A stretch of 64,000 nucleotides of DNA from Pycnopodia helianthoides (taxonomy: Eukaryota > Echinodermata > Asteroidea > Forcipulatida > Asteriidae), in NCBI GenBank assembly GCA_032158295.1, contig CM063248.1:14708657-14772656 (forward strand). Reading direction: 5' to 3'. The notes under the pieces were generated by a model, which searched no databases, was not told the origin of the DNA, and worked only from the letters and a program-made list of their open reading frames with translations. A program made the translations under genes and the position numbers. This document shows, in pieces, positions 25,261-52,198 of the stretch. Every line of letters starts with the position of its first letter. Within the stretch, counting starts at the first letter, position 1.

Positions 25261-25866
25261 CCACACACAAATAAACTAGCAGAGCAACTAATGCTAAATA
25301 TTCAAAAATACTTTAAAGTCTCTCAGCCTCTTGAAAACCAATCAGATATATTTCGGACAACTAACATTTTTCATGAAGCACTCCTTCCATTCCCAAGCCA
25401 AATAGGACCAACTTCAAAGCCTAAAATAATCAAGTCTCCTCAAAAGTTGAAACACAGAACCCAAAGGTTGTGATAACTTATCAATATTACACAATCTTTT
25501 GATTGCATGACCCCCAAAATTATTATTTAAAAGAATTTGAGGGGCATAAAAATTATGATAATCAGTTTGACGCATTTTTGCCTATTTAGTGTGGTGCACC
25601 CTTAGCTCCTAGTTCTGTCACACATGGTGGGCCAAACACTAAAGAACTGCTTTTGACCTTCGTTGAAAATATTTACAAAGCTCATACAGCCGAATTCTGA
25701 TGAATTCTCTTGGGCTGGTTTTTCCAGGAAATTTTTGCCAAGTGAAGAAATTTTGCCTTGAATTTGCCTCTTGTCTTGGCCTTAGCCTTCAAAGGTTTTC
25801 CATAGACTTAAAAATTTTCTCATGGAAGTGCACTTTTTAAAATTGAAAACGCCCTTGTCCTCTTAA

Positions 25867-26207
25867 AGGCAGTGGATACTTTTGGTAATTACTCAAGAAA
25901 TACATTACCATAAAAACTTACTTGGTAAGGAGCACCTGCAAGATGATGATAGTATAAAACATTGTGAGAAACGACTCCCTCTGATGTAATGTAGTTTTTG
26001 AGAAAGAGGTAATTTCTCACTAATATATTTGAATCTGAAAGAGCCAGAATTCTATGCAACAAAAGTGTTTTTTCTTTCACTATTTTATTGCAATTTCGAT
26101 GACCAATTGAGCCAAAATTTTCAAATGTTTATTTATGTAAATGTTTAGATACACCAAGTGAGGATACTGGTCTCTGACAATTACCGTACCACAAGTACAC
26201 ACTGCCT
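25867..26207. mobile_element. TTAA-flanked MITE
   Basis: Begins AGGCAGTG and ends CACTGCCT with inverted termini. TTAA lies on both sides (25863-25866 and 26208-26211), the target duplication of piggyBac/Kolobok-type transposons. Relatives are at 6600-6832 and 53280-53620. Confidence 0.8.
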
Positions 26208-26784
26208 TTAAAGATGAAATTCAAGGCCTTAGGCAAGATTACCCTCTTGTATGAAATTGCAAAAAGAGACAGATGGCCTTGAGAAATGGGGTGGGGGGGG
26301 TGGCTGGTGATAATGGAATTGATAAAATTATAGATAGAATTATCATAGAATTACAATATAATTGTTCACAATAAAAGAACACAGTGTCTATTGTCTACAA
26401 TAATAACAATGACAGTAATAACTAAGACATTTCACACAGCTTTATATATCCTTAGACTCTCTTTCATTAAAAATTCTCAATTACGAATATGTAGATTCAA
26501 AATTTGAAAGACAATGTACCTGACAAAAGTTTGATAATATTTATAAAAATACAAATTTTCACCCGAAATTAAAACTGGCAGTATTATAACACACACTGAG
26601 AGTACTGTTAAAATTGAGTATAAGTCCAATAATTACTTAGTAATTACTTAATTACCTAACACTTTCTTAAACTTGTAATACATAATAATGTGTAATAATA
26701 GAAACATCTGTAATAATAGAAAAAACAAGAATGGTGTGTTGACAAACACAAATGCCCTGCTGAGATTAATCTCATTCTTGTGTC

Positions 26785-27655
26785 ATCACTTGGACAATAT
26801 TCCTTGTTTTAGCCATGATGATCTTGACATTTGACCAGGGTGACAAACAAAATTAGGCTTCTGGGGGATCCCAAGACCAATCCACACACTAAGTTTGTAA
26901 ATGATATGCCAAGTCCTTCTTGAGTTATTGCTGGACAACATTCCTTCTGTTTTAGCCATGATGACCTTGACATTTGACCAGGGTGACAAACAAAATTAGG
27001 CTTCTGGGGGATCCCAAGACCAATCCACATACTAAGTTTGGAAATGATATGCCAAGTCCTTCTTGAGTTATTGCTGGACAACATTCCTTCTGTTTTAGCC
27101 ATGATGACCTTGACATTTGACCAGGGTGACAAACAAAATTAGGCTTCTGGGGGATCCCAAGACCAATCCACATACTAGTTTGAAATGATATGCCAAGTCC
27201 TTCTTGAGTTATTGCTGGACAACATTCCTTCTGTTTTAGCCATGATGACCTTGACATTTGACCAGGGTGACAAACAAAATTAGGCTTCTGGGGGATCCCA
27301 AGACCAATCCACATACTAAGTTTGGAAATGATATGCCAAGTCCTTCTTGAGTTATTGCTGGACAACATTCCTTCTGTTTTAGCCATGATGACCTTGACAT
27401 TTGACCAGGGTGACAAACAAAATTAGGCTTCTGGGGGATCCCAAGACCAATCCACATACTAAGTTTGGAAATGATATGCCAAGTCCTTCTTGAGTTATTG
27501 CTGGACAACATTCCTTCTGTTTTAGCCATGATGACCTTGACATTGGACCAGGGTGACAAAAAAATTAGGCTTCTGGGGATCCCAAGACCAATCCACACAT
27601 CATGTTTGGAGTCGATATGCCAAGTCCTTCTTGAGTTATCGCTCGGACAATGATT
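26785..27655. repeat. 143-bp satellite, about six copies
   Basis: CCATGATGACCTTGACATT recurs at 26813 (with a variant base), 26956, 27099, 27240, 27383 and 27526, so the period is 143 (one copy 141). 143 is not a multiple of three, so the long minus-strand ORFs across it are repeat artefacts. Confidence 0.97.
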
Positions 27656-27984
27656 GCACACACAAACACACACACGACAAGGCAAACACTATGTATGCCC
27701 CTTCTGCTTGCTTCGCCGGCAGGGCATAATAAATTATCCATTTTAAATCTGACAGCTAAAAATTACACTGAAAGATTTTCCTCACAATGGTCTCTCATTG
27801 TCAGTTATTTTGTTTTGGCACGCAAAGATAATGAACATGCACAAAATCACAACATGGAATGGTATTTGGTGTTTTCCTTGAAAATTTGACCACCGAATTT
27901 GATGCAATTGTCACATGTTGGTGGTCTGGTGTGTTTAGTTAAAAAATAGAGGAAAGTAAAAAAGAAGTCTGTCACACGCTGATA

Positions 27985-28215
27985 TAGCTCATCGGGTCAG
28001 CGTTTATGTCCGGTTTCATTGGCATTAAACGACTGAGAATATTTCTATTCCCCCTGGACAGGGTGCCAGTCCATCGCAGGTTACTCCCAAACTCTCACTG
28101 GTACCCATTTGTACTCCTGGGTGGAGAGAAGCATTTTTGATAAAATGCCTTGCTCAAAGACACAAGTATCGCGACTGACCAGGCCATAACTTGAGTCCAC
28201 TGAGAATGGCAATCC
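27985..28215 (-). mobile_element. SINE with deuterostome-type body
   Basis: The reverse strand reads CTTGTGTCTTTGAGCAAGG, then CTCTCCACCCAGGAGTACAA and GGACTGGCACCCTGTCCAGG, body motifs of metazoan SINEs. Head at the right (28150-28215) is poorly preserved. Confidence 0.6.
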
Positions 28216-28833
28216 ATTTATTCTTCCCAAAACCAATGATGCATCAGACCTCTAATGTTGAATTTCATTTTTATTTGTTCATGAGAGTATTGTCATGAAA
28301 CTTTCACAGGTTAAATTAACTTCTTGAAAAATGCATCTTAAAAAATGTTTGAATACTTGCATGCTGCCCTTAATACGGTCAGAGATAGTGGTTAATACCT
28401 GTCGTCAAATCTCTACATTGATGGATTTGACGTTCTTGATGAAAACACCATGGCAGTTTTTTGCTGTTTTCTCAACAAGTAGACAGTAGACACTGTCACA
28501 AGTGACTTACTAAAATCTTTCTTGATAACTTTACTATGACAAAAAAACCGAATGACAACCCTTCTTTAAAAGTGCTTTTTGAGAATGTTGGCTTTGAAGA
28601 CCTCCTGGGTCGAGTTGCCTCCGTTGCTCCTGGTCATTGCCTTGGTGCCACTTCAAACGTTCCCAAATTTGACAATTGCTTCTGTTGCCTCTGTGAAGTA
28701 TCTGGCCTGGACGTAGATTGCTGGTGGTTGGTTCCCTGCTCAAATTTGCTCAGCAGATAAGTTAATTCAGCCAAATCAACTGCATAGCTGCTCTGGGTCC
28801 TGGGTCTGTTCTCAAGAAGCTTCCTAGGAACAA

Positions 28834-28839
28834 TTTATT
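28834..28839 (-). terminator. Possible TMEM144 polyadenylation signal
   Basis: AATAAA on the minus strand, about 340 bases past the TMEM144 stop. A second candidate is at 28217-28222. Confidence 0.3.
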
Positions 28840-29182
28840 GAGTCCAATATACTTTTGCTGTGAAGCAGCCATCTTCTTTCTCTTCCATTCAGCCCAACAT
28901 AACCGCAGTGAGGCTGGGTAGAAAATGGTCTGGCCCTTGATGAAATGCAAATAGACCTTTATATGCTGCCACCACCTTGGTCATGTTCCCGTTATCCAAT
29001 AACAGTAATGAATGCTAGTATTCATTGCACTGAAGAAGGAACCAGACTATTTTTTCTTCCAGCCTCGGTTTGGTTACATTGGTTCAGATAGGAGAAAATC
29101 AAGATGGTCACAACATGACAAAGGTCTATTGGAGTTTTCATTACCATTATTTACATAGGGAATCTGACAAAGTCATTTGTTA

Positions 29183-37395
<8,213 letters not shown>

Positions 37396-40300
37396 GTTGC
37401 TACTAACTGAGTGATGGACGTATAATATTTTACACGATTATCCGATTGGGAATAAGATAAGTTGTTGATCATTCCACTGCAGTGCACGTGAGGCATATCG
37501 GCACTTTGGACAGTCACCGGTCTATCATCAGCTGATTGATGATTGAGAAACATGCCTGGTATAGCGCCCCCAATGTTTGCATCGGTCCAGGCGTAAACTA
37601 GGGAGGGGGGGGGGCGGCGGTTTTAAGTGAGGCGCTAGGTGCAGCTAGTTGAATGACTGATTTTACAAAAAGGTGTTCTTATCGAACAACAAAGTACAAC
37701 ATCCTCCCCAAAACATAACAAAACTCTCTGCCCAAAATCTCCAAACATCGCCATGACCGCACAAAAAATGTTTTTCACTAAGGGAAATGTTTTCTGTCAT
37801 ACAAATTTAAAAAACAGAACCATTCCCACCCTTCTTCCTCCCCCCCCAAAAAATGCATAAATAAATGAGATCGAAAAAACAACAACCAAAATGCACAAAT
37901 GAATGGTTCGATTACGCCTTTTACACCACCAAAATGAAATATTTCTCAACTACCAGTTGTCGACAAAGGGGGTAAATTCAGGGGTAAATTCATTCAAATT
38001 CTCTTTTTCTCCCTCAACACACCATCCAAACAACCTGTGAAAATTTCATCAAATTGGAAATATTTTAGTGAAAATCGGTTCTCGCCTTGTCAAAGATTCA
38101 GTTTCCATGTGACCTCACATGTTTACATGCAGGCACAATTTGTATACAGCACAATGTAAAAACACATACAATCTGATATTTTAAGGAGATTGCTTTGTTT
38201 GATTTTTTATTAACTTTTAATATGAAGAAATGGGCACATCTAAAAACTTCTTCAGCTTTTATAACTCTTGAATTTATGAGGGAAATTGGCACAAAATTTA
38301 AAATTAGCCATGGCCAGTGTAACATTTTGCCTGCCAGAGAGGTCGCTATGTAGCAACAACTTTTTTGGTAAGGGTGTTCTTCAATGGTATTTTCTAAACT
38401 TTGAGATTTAGTTTAAAAAATTCCTCTTGAGGATTGGTATGTACTTTATAATCTGTGACTTTTCAGATTGAAGCAAATCAAATCTTTTTCAATGATTATC
38501 AATCAAAAGTTCTACCTTAAAAGCTTTTTCTTCCAAAAAAGCATTCATAAATAAAATATGTCTTGACTTTTGTTTGCCTAATAATTATGTATCAGTTTTA
38601 AAGATGCATCCTCCAAAAGAAAACAGAAATACAGAATTTATGAGCGAATGAAAAAGCTCTTTAAAAAGTCATTTTCAATGTAAATTTGTTTAACTGTAAT
38701 CTTTCATTAAAGTTCCATTACGGATCAAAATGTTCACGCTTTTATGATGCATGCAATTTTTTTTCTCAATTTTTTAAAGTAATGACATCTATGTTATTTC
38801 CATAAATGAATGTCTGTATAGCCCTCATTGGTTTGCTGTATCCGTAACAGTTTGCTTTTAGATACATAACTTTCATATTTGGCAACACTTTACTTCCAAA
38901 TAATCAAGTACTGTTCCGAAGCTTATTAAACACCAAACTCCTTAGAATTCTTGACATGAAATATCCCTAAATCCACCCAAGTCTTATATGGTACAATGGT
39001 GTTACTTGGACGCATCAGATATGTCTACTGAATGAACAATGTGTACATGTTGTACACTGTACCGACCCAATATGCAAGTGCAATGAAATATGAATAAAGT
39101 CAGTGTGGGTGTTGAATAGGTCAGAATCCAGAATTCATACCATGCTAAATGTGTGGCAGCGGTCATGTCCCCCATACTTAACACACTCTTTTCCTCTTGT
39201 ACAGAAGTCCCACCCCCCTCTCAAGAATTCCTGAGATTCCCAGAACACAATAAAGACACAATAGAAGGAGGACACCATGCCACATATGGAGCACCAAATG
39301 CCAGAATTGACCCACTTCCCACGGCTTCATCATCACAACAGTCTTGGTTGCGCCATTTTGGAAGTCTATGTCTCCCTGGGTTACACAGTGTAGTGCACAT
39401 TTAGGCGACGCGCTTATTATTACACGCTAATACCATCAGTTTTATGTGCAACAATACGACTCCCAAGAGAGCATTGTAAGGCAGTAGCTACATAGGAGGT
39501 CGGTGCAAGGGATCAATACACGAACCAGAGATACCTCAAAGGCATACCAATTACCAAATACCCTTGAAAATGTTCCCACAGTGAAAAAAAGATCACTAAA
39601 GGGCAACAATTTGTTCAGGGATACCGACCCCCTTGCACAACGCGCAGTGCTCTCAATTGCACCTATCCCATCTGCCATTTTTGGGAGTCAAAATGTACAC
39701 AAAGGAGTTGACCCCTGATACAGTAGATGCACATCTCACAGGTGCATTCTGCTTCTGCAAGGGGTAAAAAAAAGCTCACAAAAGACGTTGCTGCGTTGAA
39801 ACTTTTATTCCCCCCACTCAATTCTAGGTTTCTGACTTAAGTCGATCCTCAACATCCTCCCCTCCAAATATAGGACGACCAAAAAAAGCACATCCAACTT
39901 TAAAAAAAATTACATTTCTCATCAATAACTTCTAAGGTTTGTAACGAGTTAGGAAAACATCATCAACAAGTCTTAACAGAAGTACATGTAGAAGCTAAAC
40001 ATGACCGATGAGATTCTGCTGCTTCAGCATGTGGAAAGACCACCGGGCTTAAGTGTCCTAGGGGATTATCCCTCAAGCCTTAATCTTACAATCACACTAA
40101 AGAATAACACAGGAGACCAAGAATTCACTGTGACATTAACCAGTTACTTTATTGAACATAGCTTGCCGTTCAGTGGCTCATCTCTATCATGTAGAGGAAA
40201 ATGTGCATGGTTTATCAATGTAGTAGTGTTGCAACTTGATGACGGCTCTTTGCTGGAAATATGGTCAATATTCAGACCAGTAGGTGTATGCAATCCATTA

Positions 40301-41173
40301 CCTTACTAGTCCGTAATTGGAGGGAAAATGTTCATGGTTTATCAATGTAGTAGTGTTGCAACTTGATGACGGCTCTTTGCTGGAAATATGGTCAATATTC
40401 AGACCAGTAGGTGTATGCAATCCATTACCTTACTAGTCCGTAATTGGAGGGAAAATGTTCATGGTTTATCAATGTAGTAGTGTTGCAACTTGATGAGGAG
40501 TCTTTTCACTTGTTTTACTCTTTTCTGGATGATAAACAGAAAGGAAGAGAACAAACAATCTAAGAGTTATAAAGAGGTTAATGAGAGTTGCAACATAATA
40601 GCTGTAGGTCAAACTCATCGGACAGAGCTCAAACTTTTTTGGGAAAATCCACAAGGCCATAGGGCTTGCAACTCAACATTTTAATTGGACCAAAATAAAA
40701 ACCGTTTTATTTGAACAAGCACTTAGAGAAGATTTTTATCTTATTTGTATTATGGGGTAAAGTATACATCAACACTCACAGAAAAAGTCCATTATGCAAT
40801 AATTCCGAAAATGAATGGGGAAAAGATCCAAAGTGCCAAAACAACTTAGGAGTGCTAGAGGCTTGTGTACTGGATATCGTTTGAGTTTTCAGATCACACT
40901 TCGGAAAGTATAATTGAGAACCTGGTTGGGTGTTGAACATTCTTTTTGATATTTGTATGATATGAAACTGAATAAAAAGTAAGGGAGTCGACATTAATTA
41001 TTCAACTCTGCAATGAAATCTTCAGGGTGATAAAAGAGTTAGTAAAATTGGCTTCTGAACAAAGGCACGCTATTGTATTAGAGAATGTGTTTCACGCTTG
41101 AGTGGTCAATTAATTTACTTAACGTGAAGTTTAAATTATTCCTAACTTCTATACCTTCTCTCTTATTCATCAT
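37396..41173. other. Intergenic region between TMEM144 and RPS3
   Basis: No gene recognised. It holds a G-rich tract at 37600-37620, the second copy of a dispersed repeat (38098-38335, related to 2905-3190), a block at 39180-39245 shared with 8010-8075 (TTCCTCTTGTACAGAAGT), and a tandem repeat at 40195-40500. ORFs here show no recognisable domain. Confidence 0.7.
40196..40497. repeat. Tandem repeat, about 128-bp unit
   Basis: GGTTTATCAATGTAGTAGTG recurs three times at about 128-base spacing; the second and third copies are nearly identical. Confidence 0.92.
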
Positions 41174-46430
<5,257 letters not shown>

Positions 46431-46436
46431 GTTGAC

Positions 46437-46462
46437 AGACGGGAGTAAAGAAAGAACCCGGA
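46437..46462 (-). promoter_or_regulatory. Probable RPS3 transcription start with 5'-TOP tract
   Basis: Reading the minus strand into the RPS3 start gives GGGTTCTTTCTTTACTCCCG, then about a dozen bases to ATG. A pyrimidine run this close to the start codon fits the 5'-terminal oligopyrimidine leader of animal ribosomal protein mRNAs, which confers TOR-dependent translational control. The exact cap site is inferred. I saw no TATA box. Confidence 0.55.
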
Positions 46463-47195
46463 TGTTACCTACACACACTCATGCTTCGTGTGGAAAGGTT
46501 TGGAACCCATTGCAATACGTATTTAGTACAGGTAGTTTTTACTGAGAGCCAGTCTTTTAAATTTTGACACAAGAGGGCGCTACTAGAATTTGTCAGTTTA
46601 ATGTAGATCAATGAATTACAGACAAGCGCGGTGCAAAACATAAGTAAATACGTATTTTCTTCCTCCATGATTTGATGAACTGTAGGGCCTTTTTCTTCGT
46701 GCTCACTGATCTATTTCTGCCTCGTGACACACAATAAACCAGAATACTAAGAAACAAAACAGCAGTAACTCCCTATTCTCCAACAAAAGTCCTTTACATG
46801 TTTAGCTACTTTTGAGCCATCCGAAAAAAGTTTTTAAGACTTACGTCACACCTTTACCTTATTGATCGGTGGCGTGAATCTTTGTCGGCAAAAACTTGTG
46901 GGGGGGGGGAATTTTTAAAACTTTGAATCTGTGGCTTCTAATTGCCTTATCATGGAGGCGGAAACCCCTATGGTCTTATCAACCGAGGCAATTTACATAG
47001 AACCACTTCTATGTGGATAGTAAGGCACTGTTAAACCGTAGTTAATTTTCTACCTCCATTGTTAGACCATGGAGGAATGGTTTTTAGACTGACCATGGTT
47101 ACACCGTAAGATAGGGTCCCAGTGGGTTATGTTTAACCGAAATAGGAATATTATGGTGTATAGTACTACCACTGGTAAGCACCCTCAAAAAGGTG

Positions 47196-47327
47196 CTACG
47201 CCGTGTCCGAATTGGCGGCTACTGGCTAAAGCTACGGCTGGATCGCCGCGTCATCATGCGTTTAGGTATAGGACGTCCTCAGCAACGGCCGTATAGCCAT
47301 AGCCGTATCCGCCAATTCGGACACGAC
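47196..47327. mobile_element. MITE with CGTGTCCGAATTGG ends
   Basis: CGTGTCCGAATTGGCGGCTA is mirrored by the right end CCGCCAATTCGGACACG. A related end occurs at 13340-13365. Confidence 0.8.
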
Positions 47328-47939
47328 CAATGCCGTATCTATACAATGTGCATTGTTTTTTTAAAATACTAACGGGAACGTTCTGATAGACCCATCAGGA
47401 TCCATCAGGGGGCGGGGCGGGGCGCGGAAACCGCTCTCCAAAATTCAGGCAAAACAATGGGAAAATTCGGGCACAGCGAGAATAAGAAGAAACTGGACAG
47501 AAAAAGCAAAACATACTTTGTACCCGTTTTTATTTTATTTAAAGAAATTTGTACTTATGTTTTTATATGTTTACAATTTCGGGCAAATCAATCCCTCTGC
47601 CCCCTTACCAAAGAGTTCCCATACACCAATGATTCTGTGGAGTAAATGTATGGCTCATTCCCCTGCCCCCCCCCCCCAAATATGGGGAGCGGTAAAAATC
47701 ACCACTCTAATTTTGACGGCTTTGGGAAATTCGGCAATTATTGGCCATGAGCCTCGCAGGAGAGTTCAAGAGACTGTTACTTCTCCATTCCAAGTGATTT
47801 TACGTGATTTACGTCTAGAAATATGACCATCTTCAAGCTAGCAATCGTTACAGGGTATGATGGTACAATTTGGCGACTGTTCTAAGTTCCGATAACCCCT
47901 CGTGATATACACCGGTTGGGGTTAGGATTAGGTTTAGGA

Positions 47940-48160
47940 ACATACATTGTAGGGGTGTCGAAAACTAGGGGTGTCGGAACATTATGTGTCAAACATAGGG
48001 TCGTCGAAAAATTGAGATGTCAGAACATAACGGTGTCGAAACAAATAGGGGTGCCAAAACATAGGGGTGTCGAAACATATAGTGGTGTCGAAACAAAGGG
48101 GTGCCGAACCATTGTGGGGTGTGGAATAAAGGGGTGGCGAAACATAGGGGTGTCGATACC
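47940..48160. repeat. Degenerate minisatellite, about 16-bp unit
   Basis: Variants of CGAAACATAGGGGTGT repeat through the interval. Confidence 0.85.
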
Positions 48161-49465
48161 ACGCACGCCACTGGTTGTTGTCATTACAGTGGTGGACGTC
48201 CGAGACCCAGTCTGACCGACTGTGAGTTTCGAAGGGGAAAGGATGAGGCCGAAAGGACGCACAGTGGTACTCATCTCTGTGATTGGGGAAACAAAGACAA
48301 TGTCAGGGTACCAGGCATGGATGTCTATCCCAACAGGCTTCAACTTGCAGTCAACATCGTCCCCTTTGTGATGTCGCATTGTGTAACTTGTTTGCAATGT
48401 TTTAAGTTTGCCTTTGTGTAGGCCTATGTGCTTCTAAAAGCCACCAATACGCTCGCAATTGAGACCACATGTAATTAAACGAAATAATTCATCCAGATTC
48501 AAATGGCAAAATAATTAGTGTAAAACTGAAGTGGGAACCATACGCCAATCCCAACCGTCGAAAGAAAAGAGCAGATAAAAGTTTCTCCGGTATTGTAAAA
48601 ATGGGGGGGGGGGGGTGAACCTGAAAATATTCGGGGTCTTCACCCACGGTCCGTCATCTATCGTTACTTTCAAGTCAAAGGTCAATCAACCCTCGGTTGG
48701 GAAAATCCTTTCTGGAACATTTTCCATTATCAATGATCGACTTAATACCGTTATGAGAAGGGGTTTGCCTTGCTGTTTCTGGCATGGTTGGCTGCAGATT
48801 GCACTGCACCACCCTCCACACCCTTACAATTTGATATGATATGGGTCCAAAACTTAGCATCTGTTAAATATAAGAAGCGCTTTGAGACGCCCGTACAGAA
48901 AGCACTCTAATACAGAAAGCACTCATAAGAACTGATTATCATTATTTACTCAGCCCCATTCTCTCCTCGCAGTAAAATTGTATTTTATACTTAGGCCTAT
49001 ATAAATTAATTGATTATCTTACTTGCTTTTATGGGTTATTCTGTGCAATTGTGTTATAATATGGAATTGTACGCGAGCATTACAGAAATAAATACTGAGT
49101 TGAATCAGAGGATTGGAGTGAATTAACTTTTAGATAAAACAAAATTCAAAATAAATAAAAACATAAATCCATGCTTTACATGGGCTATGACGTGGGTAGC
49201 CGTATTTACATACCGGCTTAAAACATACCTTGTGCATTATCCGACTACCGGACGTGATTAGAACCAATGAAATGTAAAACCGCGTTGTTTAAGTATCACG
49301 TCACAAATAACAGTTTGTTTATCTTTTGAAATGATTTCGTTGGATAGTCATTTTGTTTCAAAGGGAAAGTCCATCAGTGATTCCTGGAAGAGTGTCCACT
49401 CACATCCTCCCTCCAGTGAAAATGTTCATCCCATTCGGTGTCTTATTGGCGAAACAGCAAAGCAT

Positions 49466-49905
49466 GTGATGTGTGTGTGTGTGTGTGGTGTGTGTGTGTG
49501 TGTGTGTGTACACACAGAAGGGCATATGTGGGGTCCTGACAACAATGGAACAATGGACCCCACAAGGTCATTTCAATAGGAACAATTGGGCCCCACAAGG
49601 GAATTCTTCAGAAAAGGGAATAATAGAACAACAATAGCAGTACCCCACAAACCGGATCCGTAAGGATGTGTGTGTGTGTGTGTGTGGTGTGTGTGTGTGT
49701 GTGTGTGTGTGTGTGGACACACACAAGGGCATATGTGGGGTCCTGACAACAATGGAACAATGGACCCCACAAGGTCATTTCAATAGGAACAATTGGGCCC
49801 CACAAGGGAATTCTTCAGAAAAGGGAATAATAGAACAACAATAGCAGTACCCCACAAACCGGATCCGTAAGGATGTGTGTGTGTGTGTGTGTGTGTGTGT
49901 GGTAG
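49466..49905. repeat. TG microsatellites and a duplicated unit of about 200 bp
   Basis: Three TG runs separate two nearly identical blocks containing GGGCATATGTGGGGTCCTGA and CCCCACAAACCGGATCCGTA. Confidence 0.92.
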
Positions 49906-51909
49906 GTATACACAATCAAACCGGGGACCTATAAGAAAAGAGGACAATAGGGTCCCCGTTTGGGGGAAAGGTCCCCAGTTGGAAAACGTGTTCAAAACCA
50001 ATGAGAGCTGCTGCCAAAAAGTTTAAGTACAAACAAAAGAGGGACAATAGGAGGTCCCCGATTGTAGGTGTTTACACACTGGTGTGTGTGTGAGTTTGTA
50101 GTGACATTCAAACCGAGGACTTACAACAAAATGGACAATAGGTCCACGTTTGCTATCACAAGGGAAAACAATGGGGTCCACGTTTGTCAGGACAAAGAGT
50201 TGAGCAAACAAGGGTCAACGATTGGAGGTCATTACACACTTGGTGTGTGTGTGCGTGTGTGAGGGTGTCTATCTGTTGAAACCGAGGACTTTAACAAAAG
50301 GATCCCCGGGTGCTTTGACACAGCAAGGACGTCTTTGCTTCACTTCCGTGTACAAAACCAACGAGGACGTCGCTAGAAAAACAAATTAAGTCCAAACAAT
50401 ATGGGAAAACAAAGAGAATTCCTCAATTTATGGGATTCACAAACATGGATGTGTGGGGGGGGGAGACTTTTTTCGATTCATGGATATTGGAATAAGCAGT
50501 GATGACTTGAGGGGTCTCTGTGTGTTTATCTGTGATTTTCTTCACATATAAATATTTCTGTAGAGGATTCAAAATGGGTACAGATGTACCAGTGAGCTTT
50601 CAAATTGGAAAACAAAATCTACGTAAATCCTGTACGATTGTCTTTATAAACACAAAATAATACTTGGTGTAGGGGCTTATGTAATGGCCACTGGATTGCC
50701 GAATAGCAAAGAAGAAACCAGCGAGCAGATTATTTAAAAAAACATGTAACCTTTGTTTACAACAAACGTGGCCTTGTATCTTTTTGGAAGGCGAGATACT
50801 GCACTGGTTATTATGGGGAAAATGTACATTGTGTCATAATTTCCACAAAAATTCGAGAGTTATAAAAATAACAGTTGAACAAGAGTTTTGAAATGTGCCC
50901 CTGTCTTCATATCAATCGTATAAATCGCCGCCTGCTGGATGTCCATGTTAACATGTGACGTCACATGTCACACGGTCTATAGGTTAAAGGGGAACATGAA
51001 GTTAGTTATGCATGACAAAAGTTCCAAGATATAACTCATCAAGACCTGACCGCATGTAATACTGGACCTATCCACGCATACCCTGCGGCCACCCCCTTTG
51101 AAAAAAAGGAATGTCCGAATAATGAGAATCTGATAAAGATGTGAAATGAATCTGCACATCACAATGTTCGGCCTTCATTTTCAACCAAACACCCGGACAA
51201 AACAATCACTCGTAAAAAAAATCCCCCAGATAAGCATCATTTTGGTACACTGCATGAATGTGTGGCATGTGAGCGGCAACGTCTATTTTAGGGCCGTCAA
51301 AACACACCAAAGGCCTCTTCAACGGGCCCCGCCGTGTGGCAACGCAAACACCACCCCGTTGCTCCAGCCTTTCTTGTGAAGTCGTAAAAATTGTACATTT
51401 TAAAAGTATTTTATCCTAGCTTTTGAGGTGCATTTCCTTTTTAACAGTCATATGGTGGGGATGGATACCTCAAAATTAGAGTTTGTTGGTACATCGAGAG
51501 GGAAAAGGGACCCCAAAGCTACACGGAAATGGCTTGGAAAATTGTAAATTCGTTTGCGTTTTGATAAGCTTTTTTGGTTAGGAGTGGCTTTTACGTAACG
51601 CATTGTTGTCTTGGACCATAGGATGTTTGGGGGTGTACACCCAGGCATGTGTACAGGCCGCAATGAAATCAGTCAATTAAGTTCTGTGGTACTGCTGGGG
51701 GAAACCTAATTGTTTCGCTTTGACCGCATCATAGGACCACCGCCCAGCGGCTACCTTTGACGTGTCCTCTTTATCTGTTATTATGCAAATCAGTTAGAGG
51801 AAGGGGTGCACCCGCGTGTGGCCTTTTTTCCCCCTCTAACCAAGGCATTGTAGTGTGAAGCCCTTGACTGTGGTGTAAATAATGCTCATTTTCACCAACT
51901 CAAGGTAGC

Positions 51910-51916
51910 TATAAAA
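51910..51916 (+). promoter_or_regulatory. TATA box of CDX
   Basis: TATAAAA lies about 290 bases upstream of the first ATG of CDX. It would place the transcription start near 51940. From there to 52199 no ATG occurs, which supports 52199 as the first start codon. Confidence 0.6.
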
Positions 51917-52198
51917 CTGTGGGAGGATTTGACCGGTGTACAAACTTTTTGCAGGTGTGCATCCCGGCCTGACTACACCCCCTCCAGCTCTGTCAATAAA
52001 TCGTATATCAACCACTTGTCATTTTCAACCGAAGGCAACACCAGTTTTATTTCCCGTCGTTAAGTGCTGGACTTTTGTAACGAGCTATATCGGGGAAGAA
52101 TTTTGGTGGTAGGTGTTGTAGAAGAGGAACGCCTCTTGGCAGCTACTATTACTAGTCTTACCATTTTGTGGACTCTTGGTTGTCTAGACTCACCAGTC

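Larger units (their letters stand above)
46463..51900. other. Spacer between divergent RPS3 and CDX
   Basis: No gene recognised. Contents: a MITE (47196-47327), a degenerate minisatellite (47940-48160), TG microsatellites with a duplicated flank (49470-49905), and several long G runs (46902, 48604, 50456). Confidence 0.7.

Noticed and set aside
26786..27685. Overlapping minus-strand ORFs of 107-154 codons with repeated peptide MSPWSNVKVIMAK
   Set aside because: They come from a 143-bp satellite; the period is not a multiple of three and the frame shifts between copies.
28534..28760. Overlapping ORFs on both strands near 28.6 kb
   Set aside because: Probably TMEM144 3' UTR or downstream DNA; no family resemblance that I can name.
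40001..40309. 102-codon plus-strand ORF
   Set aside because: No recognisable domain, overlaps the 128-bp tandem repeat, and no splice partner was found.
52064..52198. N-terminal extension of CDX upstream of the first ATG
   Set aside because: The frame is open but contains no ATG before 52199, and a TATA box places this in the 5' UTR.
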